The notes beneath the pieces are model-generated. The model was not told the DNA's origin and made no database searches. It was given only the letters and a program-made list of their open reading frames with translations. The position numbers and the translations under genes were made by a program. From NCBI GenBank assembly GCA_009363875.1, contig CM018696.1, forward strand, positions 89,798,215-89,862,214: a stretch of 64,000 nucleotides of DNA. The letters run 5' to 3'. This document shows, piece by piece, positions 24,701 through 33,700 of the stretch; position 1 is the stretch's first letter; the number at the start of each line of letters is the position of its first letter. Source of the stretch: Mikania micrantha (lineage: Eukaryota; Streptophyta; Magnoliopsida; Asterales; Asteraceae).

Positions 24701-26481
24701 GGCCGAAGCATATTCTCAACATCTTTCGCCAAATGCATCGCATCCAATCGTGAAGTTGGCCGATGTAAACGGACCCATATCTTGACATCCTCCTTCAATC
24801 CCGCAATGAAATACCCCCGATTGCTTGGGATTCAGATAAGCGAGGAACAAGGGATAGCAGATATTCAAAATCATCAAGATAATCATGAATCGAATCACCT
24901 TGTTGAATCGTAGCCAACTGCTCATACGGATTATGGATTTCTAGACCATTGAAATGCTGAAGTAATTCCAATTGAAAATCAGTCCACGAAATCGACTCCT
25001 TCAATTGCGAGATCACCGTAAACCAGTGTTGAGCAACCCCCACCATACTCAACTGAGCCAGACGGATTCGCAATTCCTCAGGGGTATGGTTGATATCGAA
25101 ATACAGAGTAGCCATTTGAATCCACCCCTGGGGATCAAAACCATTAAATTCCGGCTACTTTATTTTCTGTACAGCCCAAGGAATTCCCGGAGGAGGATCA
25201 ACTGTCGGACCGGAATTCGAGAATAAATTGCTGGAGGAACCTGAACCAAAAGAACCATCGACCGATTTCTTCTCTTGATTCTTCATCCAAGCCAGAACCA
25301 CTTTACAAAACTCAGCTGATTCGGCGCGCTCTTCCTCTAGTGAATGCAACGTTGCTTTGATTTCGGTCACATCAGCTTGCAACTGCTGAATCTGGTTTTC
25401 ATGAGCATCCAAACGAACCTTGGTGGTCCTCGTCTCCATGGATCACGGCAGGTCAAGGGCAGGTCGGACCAATGATAGGAAATTAACACACACAGCAAGC
25501 AATAAACAATTCAATCAAAGAATTTAACAATTCAATCAGAGAAGAACAAGAATGAAGCTGAAAAGAGGGTTTTCATGGGGAAGATTACAAGAGTACGACC
25601 AGGGTAAAACCCTCTCTCACTACCAAAAGTAGGAGCCCAAAATCTCTGTAAAATCTCAACTGACTATTACAAATTATTCCACTACCATTAATACTCTCCC
25701 CCCCACTAACTCTTCATAGCTATTTTGTAGAAATGTCTTCTTTAGTCCTTCTATAATAGACATGTAATATTTTAGGCTTGTCTTTGACAATAATTAATGG
25801 ACCGTTCGTATCAGACAACATCAGCGCCATTAATTTAATTGGCAATCCAGTCCAACACCAACGGACCAAACACATCGAAGTAGACATACACTTCGTTCGT
25901 GAACAGGTCAAACATGGTCGCATTCGGGTTCTTCACGTCCCTTCTCGTCATCAGATCGCTGACATATTCACTAAAGGGCTTCCACGAGTTCTTTTTGAGG
26001 ATTTTCGCTCCAGTCTCAGCCTCCCGCTTCGACTGCGGGGGTGTAATAGATAATATTATATATAGAATAGATATATGTATCTTGGTATTTATTTAGTCAA
26101 TCTTTATCCCCAAATAAAAGGGATTTACATTGTTAATTTTATTTAAAGAGATCAATGAGAGAGGAGGCTTTTCATGGGAAAATTATATTCTTTCACCTTG
26201 ACTCACCAATTTGTAGGTAAATGGGTTAAAATTGCCACATTTGATCTTTGTTTTGTTGATGCTGTGAAAACTGATGTATTAATAGACATACTGATGGCCA
26301 AAAGTTTTTATCTTTCTTTTGACAGGATCCCGTGGAAGGTCCAAGGTCGATAATGTCGTTTCGGTCGTTTGATAATCCTAAACATGAGATTACACATGCT
26401 CCAGTGCGTAGCAAGAGTGTTTTATCGTCGTTTTTTGTCAAACAAAAGACACCAAAACGAAGGACCGGTCTAGTTTCATGA
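12764..26481 (+). CDS. ABIL1: ABI-1-like protein (ABIL), SCAR/WAVE complex subunit
   Basis: Nine exons: 12764-12847, 14060-14142, 14220-14370, 14452-14551, 14639-14731, 14837-14918, 15471-15523, 15594-15697, 26326-26481. All introns are GT-AG and phases join to 906 bases, 301 residues. The N-terminal half carries the conserved ABI region (ELKNLRPQLYSAAEYCEKSY, then LDNLKDYAVRALVNTVDHLG). The C-terminus holds VRSKSVLSSFFVKQKTPKRR and ends GLVS, typical of plant ABIL1-type proteins. Plant ABIL proteins are subunits of the SCAR/WAVE complex that activates ARP2/3 actin nucleation in the cytoplasm. The oddity is the last intron (15698-26325, 10,628 bases), which contains a copia element with a gypsy element nested inside it. 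All exons look intact, so the gene is probably functional if that intron is spliced. The choice of ABIL1 over another paralogue is from memory of sequence. Confidence 0.92.
16208..16361 (+). repeat. 5' LTR of the copia element
   Basis: 154 bases, TG...CA, followed at once by the tRNA primer-binding site. Differs from the 3' LTR by T/C, A/T, A/T and C/G. Confidence 0.93.
16362..16374 (+). other. Primer-binding site (initiator Met tRNA type)
   Basis: tggtattagagcc abuts the 5' LTR; one mismatch to the usual TGGTATCAGAGCC found, for example, in element C. Confidence 0.8.
16375..20536 (+). pseudogene. Copia gag-pol remnant, 5' part
   Basis: Decayed polyprotein. The gag core is in one frame to about 16740, then another from about 16750. 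Protease WYMDTGATTHMT is at about 17542. The integrase zinc region (HQRLGHPS...CEPCVFGK) is at about 17950-18060 and core Asp residues are in IIHSDLW and LQCDNGT. A frame break follows at about 18335; the rest (SPQNGKAERT with the catalytic Glu) is in the next frame. Another break lies in the proline-rich linker at about 18890-19170. RT starts in the 19170 frame, is stopped by TGA at 19701-19703 and continues in the same frame through YLDD (about 19810) to RNase H. The frame is cut at 20536 by the Reina insertion inside the RNase H core (after VYCDN). At least three frameshifts and one nonsense codon make it inactive. Confidence 0.88.
20537..20887 (-). repeat. 3' LTR of the Reina element
   Basis: 351 bases; contains 10 bases (after gggttttca) absent from the 5' LTR, and a single base difference near 20829. 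The chromodomain frame runs on into this LTR and stops at 20794. Confidence 0.93.
20794..21135 (-). pseudogene. Chromodomain end of the Reina polyprotein, shifted frame
   Basis: Carries a chromodomain-like segment (STEQWLMQWQGQSPEDATWE) one frame off from the integrase frame, so a single-base shift lies near 21116-21135. Chromodomains steer chromovirus integration to certain chromatin. Its tail overlaps the LTR. Confidence 0.7.
21116..22549 (-). pseudogene. Reina RNase H end and integrase
   Basis: Open stretch of 477 codons. It starts inside RNase H (YTDQKSLKYLLHQR), then has the HHCC zinc region (HTTPSGGHSGFYRTY...CQRC), the integrase core with D in FVVVDRLSKYAHF, D in VSDRDPLF and E in SDGQTEVINR, and the GPF/Y-like SH3 region. 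It ends at a stop caused by the frameshift before the chromodomain. The upstream limit is a nonsense codon near 22587. Confidence 0.88.
22637..22981 (-). pseudogene. Reina RT thumb to RNase H start
   Basis: Contains LRGFLGLTGYYRKFIKNYG and the RNase H start VECDASGRGIGAVLMQ. Ends at TAG in a place where relatives have a sense codon (ALSDGN then stop), and the reading resumes in frame for a few residues before a second stop. Confidence 0.85.
23026..24798 (-). pseudogene. Reina gag C-terminus, protease and most of RT
   Basis: 590-codon stretch: gag C-terminal region, a zinc-knuckle-like CFWCGLQFGPAHKC, protease MLVDSGATHNFV and RT with VIFFDDILIYS. Its downstream end (23026-23060) is rearranged: short direct repeats of aattggtgtt and loss of the RT connection segment before 22981. 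Its upstream end is a one-base shift in a run of five G at about 24806-24815 (plus-strand cccccg). Confidence 0.85.
24795..25439 (-). pseudogene. Reina gag N-terminal half with a nonsense codon
   Basis: Starts METRTTKVRLDAHENQIQQL, a coiled-coil-like gag N-terminus. A TAG at 25155-25157 interrupts it; the same frame then continues through the retrotransposon gag domain (GVAQHWFTVISQLKESISW) to the frameshift near 24810. Confidence 0.82.
25451..25472 (-). other. Putative primer-binding site of the Reina element
   Basis: On the minus strand TTGGTCCGACCTGCC follows the 5' LTR directly. The TGG start fits a tRNA 3' end complement; I cannot name the tRNA. Confidence 0.4.
25473..25813 (-). repeat. 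5' LTR of the Reina element
   Basis: 341 bases, almost identical to the other LTR, flanked by GACAA at 25814-25818. Confidence 0.93.
25814..26051 (+). pseudogene. Copia RNase H C-terminal remnant, after the nested element
   Basis: Resumes the RNase H domain of the copia element immediately after the second copy of the GACAA target duplication: residues such as HQRTKHIEVDIHFVREQV and HQIADIFTKGL are typical copia RNase H C-terminal motifs. Ends in the purine tract before the 3' LTR. Confidence 0.88.
26042..26195 (+). repeat. 3' LTR of the copia element
   Basis: 154 bases, four differences from the 5' LTR (about 2.6 percent), followed by the target duplication CCTTG at 26196-26200. Confidence 0.93.
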
Positions 26482-27351
26482 ACCATTCATCACTATGGCA
26501 TCATAAGGAACCCTCAACTGGCACGTTCGACCAAGGTGTATATTTTCTTGTCCTTTTTTCATCTTGTTAGTGAAATTTCTGTATGTAAGATGACATGAGG
26601 AGGTCTCACGATTTCATAAAATTACATTTCTTTGTTAATAAAAATGTTTCTGAGCATTTTATTTAATATTTCTCTTATAATTAATTTGTTTAGGCATTGA
26701 AGTCTGTTAACTTTTGAGGTTTACTTTGTATTGTTTTCCAACTTATAAGAATTTTCTTCTCTCTCTCTCTCTCTCTGTTTTTTTTTTAATAATATTGAGC
26801 CAACAACTCTTTTGATATTTTTGAAATCAATAATGTGATATTTCAAGTTTCGTCATATGGTTGTTACTATTTAAAGGTGTTATCATATGTTTGTTTGAAA
26901 CATAATCATCTTATCAATCCCCGCTTAAAACACATTTATTTTCAGAAATTAAAATAGAAACCAATAACACTGTTTCCATTTTTTTTATACTTAAAATTCA
27001 ATTTGACATGAGTTTTATTCGCAAGTACGTCGCATCAAAGCTCACTTGGTTAACCATATAAACATTTTTTTTTTTACCAAAAAACGCATTTACGTTTGTC
27101 TGTATGAAGGAACTGTTTTGGGCATATACAAAAGTGCTACAGCATCACACAAGGGAATTTAGTATATTGTTTACTAATGTTAAAACTTTTAATAATATAT
27201 ATTGAGTTGCTTAACCATAAATAAAAATCTAATGGATGATTTAGGATTCTGAACGTAGTTAGAAAAGAGAAAACTATTACTTTATACGCCAAGTAGTTTT
27301 TATTAATGATGCATGCTTTTCTTATCAGCTACAATATAAAAAAGTGTGATC
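26482..27351. other. 3' flank of ABIL, no gene seen
   Basis: AT-rich DNA holding the presumed ABIL 3' UTR and a CT dinucleotide run at 26759-26776. No coding or transposon signature recognised. Confidence 0.5.
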
Positions 27352-27368
27352 GGTAGTTAAGAATAATT

Positions 27369-27599
27369 TTTTTTTTGAACGGCGAAGGTCATCAATCGTG
27401 TGAGCCCATTGTTTCCAGGTCATGTCACAAAGTCTAGTTACCTGGATCTACCATGAGCCCTCACAGCCACCCCAGGAGGAAACCCCACTGGGAAAAACCC
27501 TTGACCTCCCTCAGTCCCCTTTGTCGCTGCAGGAGAGTTTTGAACCCAAGATCTCCCATTTGAAAGAATCCCGAGGCACCGTTGAGGCACTGCCTCGTT
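27369..27599 (-). mobile_element. tRNA-derived SINE with long target duplication
   Basis: On the minus strand a about 230-base unit with a pol III B-box-like GGTTCAAAAC (near 27540) and a 3' run of ten A (27367-27376 as T on plus). It is flanked by a perfect 17-base direct repeat beginning ggtagttaag (27352-27368 and 27600-27616), the mark of LINE-driven retrotransposition. An A box is not clear. Perfect duplications suggest a recent insertion. Confidence 0.8.
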
Positions 27600-27616
27600 G
27601 GTAGTTAAGAATAATT

Positions 27617-27973
27617 CATCCCAAAAATCATAATTAGTTTCATACATTTCATTACCGGTTCTAGACTTGTGACCAGGGTTTCATCAACTACTGTCTCTAA
27701 CTTGACTTCGAATGCACACCCATGCTGAATCAACCGTTTTCCACCGGAAACCCATTTTATGCACATTTTCTTATTAGCATCGCAATACCAGACTGCTTTA
27801 AAATTATTTACCTGACAATTGTTGGTTTTTTCAAAAACATTTAAAAACCGCACTTGCGTTAGACCATATTATTTACTCCAACACTCCCAGTCATGCTTGA
27901 CAATGTCCAAACGAATTAAGGAACAATTTAGATACAATAAGCACTGACCCACTTAATGTTTTCTTATAAATTC
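27617..27973. other. Unrecognised intergenic stretch
   Basis: An 82-codon open frame on the minus strand (27605-27853, containing KAVWYCDANKKMCIKWVSGG) looks compositionally protein-like, but I do not recognise it and it has no supporting context. Possibly a gene fragment. Confidence 0.25.
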
Positions 27974-28350
27974 TAGAGTAAATTGCACTTTTAGTCCTTT
28001 ATGTTTAAACAAAATTTTAGAGATAATCTTTTATGTTTCAAAATATCATAATCAGTCCTTTAAGTTTTCAAATGTTGCAAACTCGGTCCTTTCCCCGTTA
28101 ATGTCGTTAAGTACTCACATATTAAATGACAAAATTTATGTAAACATAAAGGAACAAAAGTGAAATTTACTCAATAACTTATATGATTTTTTTTGACATT
28201 TATGCCCCTATTTTGTTACTACTTAACCGCGAAAGGACCGAGTTTGCAACATTTGAAAACTTAAATGACTGATTTTGACATTTTGAAACATAAAGGACTA
28301 TCTCTGAAATTTTGTGTAAACATAAAGGATCAAAAGTGCAATTTACTCTA
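27974..28350. mobile_element. Foldback MITE with about 120-base inverted arms
   Basis: Left arm starts TAGAGTAAATTGCAC (27974) and right arm ends with its reverse complement (28350). The arms stay similar for about 120 bases (each with cctttatgttt, tttcaaatgttgcaaact and cggtccttt). A third, shorter copy of the terminal sequence lies inside at about 28137-28173. No clear target duplication, so superfamily is left open. Confidence 0.8.
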
Positions 28351-29039
28351 AATTATAACTTGGATAAATTTTCATTTATTGACCAAGCTTATATATATGG
28401 AGTATGAGTAGCGTAGCCTCCACAATTTCAAGTTTCTAAGACATGTAAATTTACCTTTCGTCCAACAAACGATAATTCTAACACCATCAACACTAAAAGC
28501 ATATTTAGTCAAACATTACCAAATATAACAGACAAATACAGACAGCATAAATATCAAAACTAGCGTAATAAATAAATACTAAAAGACCACCCAAGAACAA
28601 TTTATAGCAAACCATAGATCGCATAATGCATACAACCCATAACACTTTAAAACAAGGTTCGTAAACTCACATTAACTATGGCCAGCAATGCAAATCAATC
28701 AATATGTACATGTTTTTTAACATGTTTTTTTATGTATAACCAGCCCAATAGGAAGCGACAATCGTATGAAGAATAGATGCGGGATAAATACTCTTCCAGA
28801 GGCAAATTACCCACAAACGAACACTATTTCCCTCGTGTATTTGACCCTTAGTTTGCAGGTGATCTTGAGCCAACTAAAACTGCTCTCGAGCCCTTGCAAC
28901 ATACTTGCTATACCTGGTGTGGTGTCACAACTCTTATGGCTTAAACAAATAACGGTTTTGGCTTCAAAACCTAAGTATTATAATATTTTGGCCTCCAAAC
29001 CTAAATATAGTTGGAGGTCAAAACCATTAGTTTTTAAAC
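28351..29039. other. Intergenic, no gene seen
   Basis: AT-rich. Near 28945-29025 two diverged copies of a ttttggc-tc-aaacctaa motif lie close to an inverted gaggtcaaaacc, a small imperfect hairpin. Nothing else recognised. Confidence 0.4.
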
Positions 29040-29047
29040 CAAATAGG

Positions 29048-29286
29048 CAGGGGCGGCCCGGGGGAGGGGCAAACCCGACCTCCGTCCCGGGCCCAATTTT
29101 TCGAGGGGCACATTTTTATATATGTATTTATATATATACTAGGTTATAAACCCGAGTATTACACGGGTTTGAGTAACAAATAACTCAGTTAAATATATTT
29201 ATGATGAATTACGTAATCAATTGTGTATAAATACATTTTATAATTACAAATACAATTTATAAATTTCTAAAACTTCTTTATATATG

Positions 29287-29325
<39 letters not shown>

Positions 29326-29760
29326 ATTTTTAAAATAAAAAATAGAAACTACTAGTTCATAATTGGATAAAAGCTTGACCCACTAAAATACCCAAAAAAA
29401 TTGGGCCCATTTCATTTCTCAAAAGCCATTTATCCTAACCGGCTCCATGGACGCTCACGTTCAAGAAATTGAAATTCAAAATCCCAAGAAATTGGGCCCA
29501 TGGATTTACAGTTTACTGATTATTGAATGACTAATTTAGGTAAAATACGGAAGTTAATCCCGGACATATTAACTTATGACATATTAACTTGGGACCGTCA
29601 CCAGGGGCTCTGCCCCTTGGACCCCGCCAGGGGCGCTGCCCTAGGACCCCGCAAGGGGGCGCGGCCCCCTTGACCCTCGCTTGGTCAGGAGCTCTGAATG
29701 CGTTAGGGACCTTTTTTCCCCGATTCGTACTGGGCACCCAATTTCTCAGAGCCGCCCCTG
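29048..29760. mobile_element. Non-autonomous hAT element, 713 bp
   Basis: Terminal inverted repeats CAGGGGCGGC at both ends and a perfect 8-base target duplication CAAATAGG (29040-29047 and 29761-29768) define it as hAT. GC-rich subterminal parts (29595-29700) with repeated ggggc/gcccc blocks are usual for hAT. No transposase frame. Its middle holds a Helitron-like end and an AT-repeat. Confidence 0.9.
29139..29170 (-). mobile_element. Helitron-like 3' terminus (minus strand)
   Basis: Read on the minus strand: a hairpin AACCCGTGTAATACTCGGGTT followed by TATAAC and CTAG (29139-29142 on plus), then T. Nearly the same terminus as at 12318-12351, so one family. It lies inside the hAT element. 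A 20-base tatatatgtatttatatata block occurs on both sides (about 29118 and 29279). Confidence 0.5.
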
Positions 29761-29768
29761 CAAATAGG

Positions 29769-30744
29769 TTGCATTGATAGAAGATCACTTAAATCGCATA
29801 GACTAAAACCATAATTTACTCTTAGTTAAATATTCAGATTAAATAGTTATAGTATGTTAAATTATAAATGCATGTAAATTTATACAATGTTAAAAATAAA
29901 ATGTTGTATTTGTGTACACAAAGAAAGAAAACGAAAATTAGGATTGGAAGGATATTATTTTGAAACCCTAATTCCCAAACCCACGACACGCAGTCCCACT
30001 ATCAGATCGCCGCCTCCGGCAGTCGGGCCTCCCTGTCCCCACGGCAAATCGGCAACACGGCATAACGACATCCTCGCCTGTTCGATTGTTCCGAGATCGT
30101 TGACTCTCTTCCCAGTTCCACACTGCATCCTCTCCAATCGGCATACTCAACCGCAGCCCTCTCCTTCGCTGACCCAGGTCCGATATCATCAGTTCATCAC
30201 CAACGGCATACACTCATCAGCACCTTTTTATAAAGGCCCAGCTATCTTGTTTTTGTTTATTGACTTGTTCCTTTCTCATTTTGTATCTAATCTATGTTTG
30301 AAGCAGGAATTCTTGATTTGAACTACTAATTTTGATTTGAATTTGAACTACTTCTGTTTATTTGAACAAAGTATATTGGAACTATTATATAATGCTGGAA
30401 TGTTGAATGCAGCTTATTTTAGTCAATGTTGAAAACATATTTTTATTTGTTTTGATTCGAATCTAAAAAAATTTAGGTACAGATTCGAACAATGAAATTC
30501 ACTATCTGAAAAACCACCAATTAAGATTGTAAATGGAAGGAAGAAAAAAAAAAGAAAAAAATAGAATATATGGATAAATATAGCGAATATGATGTGGGAG
30601 ATATTTAGAAAACAAGAGATGAATTTAATGAATGACAATTTTTGGTTAAATTGTATGTATATGCATAAAGAATTTGATGTGAATGCTCTAACATTTGCCA
30701 ACGTATTGAAAAACAGTCATCCTCTGCCGCATCCTCCCGGAAGT
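29769..30744. other. Upstream region of the MAT1-like gene
   Basis: Holds the presumed promoter and 5' UTR. A 144-codon open frame at 29887-30321 has no recognisable domain and low-complexity composition. The frame of the MAT1 start extends upstream to an ATG at 30589, but that part does not resemble the family, so 30745 is preferred. Confidence 0.4.
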
Positions 30745-33700
30745 ATGGTGGTGGCTTCTAATACCAACTCCTTCGCCAAGGAGATGACCATTCGAAAACG
30801 CATTGGCAACATGTAACTATTTCTTATCTCTTCTTCTCCATTTCATTTTGTTAATTTTTCTATGGATACAATTCTAGGGTTCGCTGTATAAATCGTGACT
30901 TCTTAATATGGAAATTAACCCCATAAATTAGATGCCTGTAGAATAGAAAGGTTACCAGAGATTTAAGCATGGAGATGTTACTAAAGTCCTAAAGTTGCAT
31001 TAAATTATTGCTGCAAGTTGTACCTTTGATATTTGGTGTTATATGTGCAACAGTTTGATGTTTACCGTAATACCAAAACCAGTCATGCTATGATCCCGAT
31101 TTTGAATAATATTATTATGCTATAATTTCATAGATTTAATAAAAGAGTTGATGATTTTTCTTCATTGAGAGATTATAATGATTACTTGGAGGAAGTTGAG
31201 GACATGAGTATGTACATCTCTGATCTCTTTCACGGTTCACTATTATGCCCATGTTATGAAAGCCATTTTCACTCGCATCCATTTTTATTTTTCAGTTGTA
31301 AACTTGGTAGAAGAAGTAGATGTTCCTGCTATTGAAGCAAAGATTGCGCAGTACCAAAAAGAAAATGCAGAACAAATAATGAATGCTCAAGCTCGTAAGG
31401 TCTGTTAAGTTGTGAACCGTTGAATCAATTGGCTTTATTGCCACACATCACACTAACTAATTACTTTTTCTTGATCAATTAGGCTGAAGAATTTGCTGCA
31501 GCACTGGCAGCAAGTAAGAGACAACATGTACAAACTGATGTTGATATGGTTAGTCTTCCTGTTCAACTTTGTTTTGACTCCTTATCATTCAAACCACAAT
31601 GATCACTTTGCGATGGGAGATAGTAGAGTTGGAGGAATGGGCTGGTTGGGTAATGAACTAACTTGCCAAATGGACCTGGTTCAAAACAGGTAGTTTATAC
31701 GGGCTGGATTGAGTTAATCAGTAACACTTTTTCTCCACAGCTGGGCTCCTTTTACTTTTATTTCCATGAACTGTAGTTAGCAACACACTTAAGTACTTAA
31801 CTTTGATTAATATTCTCTGTATTGTTTTCACTCTGATCCATTTTCATAAGCCTTTAATCTCCTATTACTTCCTCAGATGTCATGTTTTCTTTATTAGAAA
31901 TTGATCAATAGAGGCAAGAATCTGAAGATACTTATTTGGTACATAATTAAGCAGCTTCCATACGAGTACATCATTATCAAGGATTGACCCAAGACCGCTT
32001 AACTTTGACAAAAAGCCACTTTTCTATCTAGAAATATCTTCAATTGTGTCTGTCTGGATACGTGCTCAGCTGCTTGCATTCCCTCCTATGTGTAGCCAAT
32101 CAAGCCTTTTGAACTCTTTTAGCCCTACGGAATTTGACCTGAAGTGCTTCCCATATGTCTTTGGCACTTTGGCTCTTAAATTATGAGTAATCAAATCGAA
32201 CTAAATGTCTAAATCAAAACCAAATTCTAATACCAAAAACTCGACCAATTTAACTTGACTTTCAAGTATTAATATTTCACTTGTGAACCAACTTGGGATT
32301 TGTTTCAACAATATAGTTGAGTTACATTGCTTGTTATGGTAATATATATATGCATATTTGAATAATCTGTTATTAATCTAATTCCTTGTTTCGTTTTTTT
32401 CTAATTTTTTTGTTAAGTTGATCTCTTTAAATAAAGATAAAGTACCACTTGACTACAGTTCACTACTCTTTATTTTCTTTTCTTTTTTTTATCTTTCTTA
32501 ATAACATTCTACATCATCAATTCACCTCGCCTGTTCTTCGCCATGACCTTCTAGTGGTTTTATTAATTTTTCTCTTAGTTTCATCATTTATCCTCACCTT
32601 TTTCTTCATCACCTTTGCCAATTTGCCTTCACTTGTTAAAATTAAGAAGCTGAGACTCTGTCACTCTGAATCAAAATGCAAACACGATAAAAATTAACCA
32701 AAAACAAAAAAGTTGAAATCAATATTGGTATTACAAACTAAAATTTTGAATTTTGATGACTGTTTCTCTTTTTTGGATTTTTTTCTTCTATATGATACTT
32801 TAATGGAGAAATTAAAGAATAACTAGGGTTGTGGAAAAAGCGCGCCCGTGGCGGTATTGTTTGGTATTGTTGGTGGAAGTATTGTTTTGCAATGTCAAAA
32901 ACATAACGGTCTTTTGAAGCATGAAGTTGGCGACCTGGCGCCTTGCATGTTGAAGTGGGCGCTTGAAGAGTGAAGTGCCGAGTTGGTAGCCAACATCCCC
33001 TTAGGATCCAGAATTTAGAAAGTAGCAACCTTTGGGTGGTTGATATGTAAAAAATGACCAAAAGGATGAGGAGATTATTAATTATTTATCTAAAGAAGAA
33101 GGCCTGATTTGTAAGAGGGATGAGAGAGATGCATCTTTTGATTGTACATAAAGTTTATTTGTTTGTACTTAGCTTGGTTTAACATGAGATTTGAGGTGCT
33201 AGGAGCGGTAGTGGAATTGCCTAAGAGAGGTCAGGGTGTAGCGTCAGGGATGAAGGTGTGAGGTGCTAGGACGCTTCATGTACAGGTTGAAATTTCGTAT
33301 GAAAAAAATCAAAGAAAGTACCCGGTGTTGCTTGGACCTACTCTTGCATGTTGCAGGAGTGAGGGTGGCTGCGGGAAAGGGATTAGGTCATGAGGAGGAC
33401 GACTAAGAGAAAAATAAAAGGAAATTTTTAGCAAGTGAGTAATTAGGTATATAAGACTCTTTCTTTGAGTGGGTAAACAGGTATATTTGACTCAAATTTT
33501 AGTATTTTAATAAGTTGCAGAATAAAGATATTGTTTTTTACTACTTTATATAGCATCAGTCAGATTAGTAGTACACTAGTTACTAGTTAGCAGTGCAGTG
33601 TAAAAGATCATGACTACTTACTCTAGAGTTAATTTTCAGTTTTTATATTTTGTGGTTTATTTTTTAATTCTGGATGATTTTGTCATATATTTGTTTATTT

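Larger units (their letters stand above)
20537..25813 (-). mobile_element. Reina-type Ty3/gypsy chromovirus nested in the copia element
   Basis: LTRs at 20537-20887 and 25473-25813 run TGATAGG...CGTATCA on the plus strand and are flanked by the perfect 5-base duplication GACAA (20532-20536 and 25814-25818). They differ by one substitution and a 10-base indel. On the minus strand, order is gag, zinc knuckle, protease, RT, RNase H, integrase and chromodomain, with a purine tract (20888-20900) before the 3' LTR. Short LTRs plus a chromodomain and the integrase style fit the Reina clade. The coding region is broken in several places although the LTRs are almost identical. Confidence 0.94.
16208..26195 (+). 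mobile_element. Ty1/copia element (Ale-like), split by a nested gypsy element
   Basis: Two 154-base LTRs (16208-16361 and 26042-26195) begin TGTAATAG and end TTTCA and differ at four positions. A TGGTATTAGAGCC primer-binding site follows the left one and a gcgggggtg purine tract precedes the right one. The right flank is CCTTG; the left flank reads CCTTG merged with the LTR's TG, so the target duplication CCTTG is present with two bases lost. Without the nested element it is about 4.7 kb. Short LTRs and the RT style suggest the Ale/Retrofit lineage. It lies in the same orientation as the host ABIL gene, within its last intron. Confidence 0.93.

Noticed and set aside
29887..30321. 144-codon frame before the MAT1-like gene
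   Set aside because: No recognisable domain, low-complexity composition, no splice context; more likely UTR or promoter.
30589..30744. N-terminal extension of the MAT1-like protein
   Set aside because: In frame, but it does not resemble the family and the ATG at 30745 matches the expected start.
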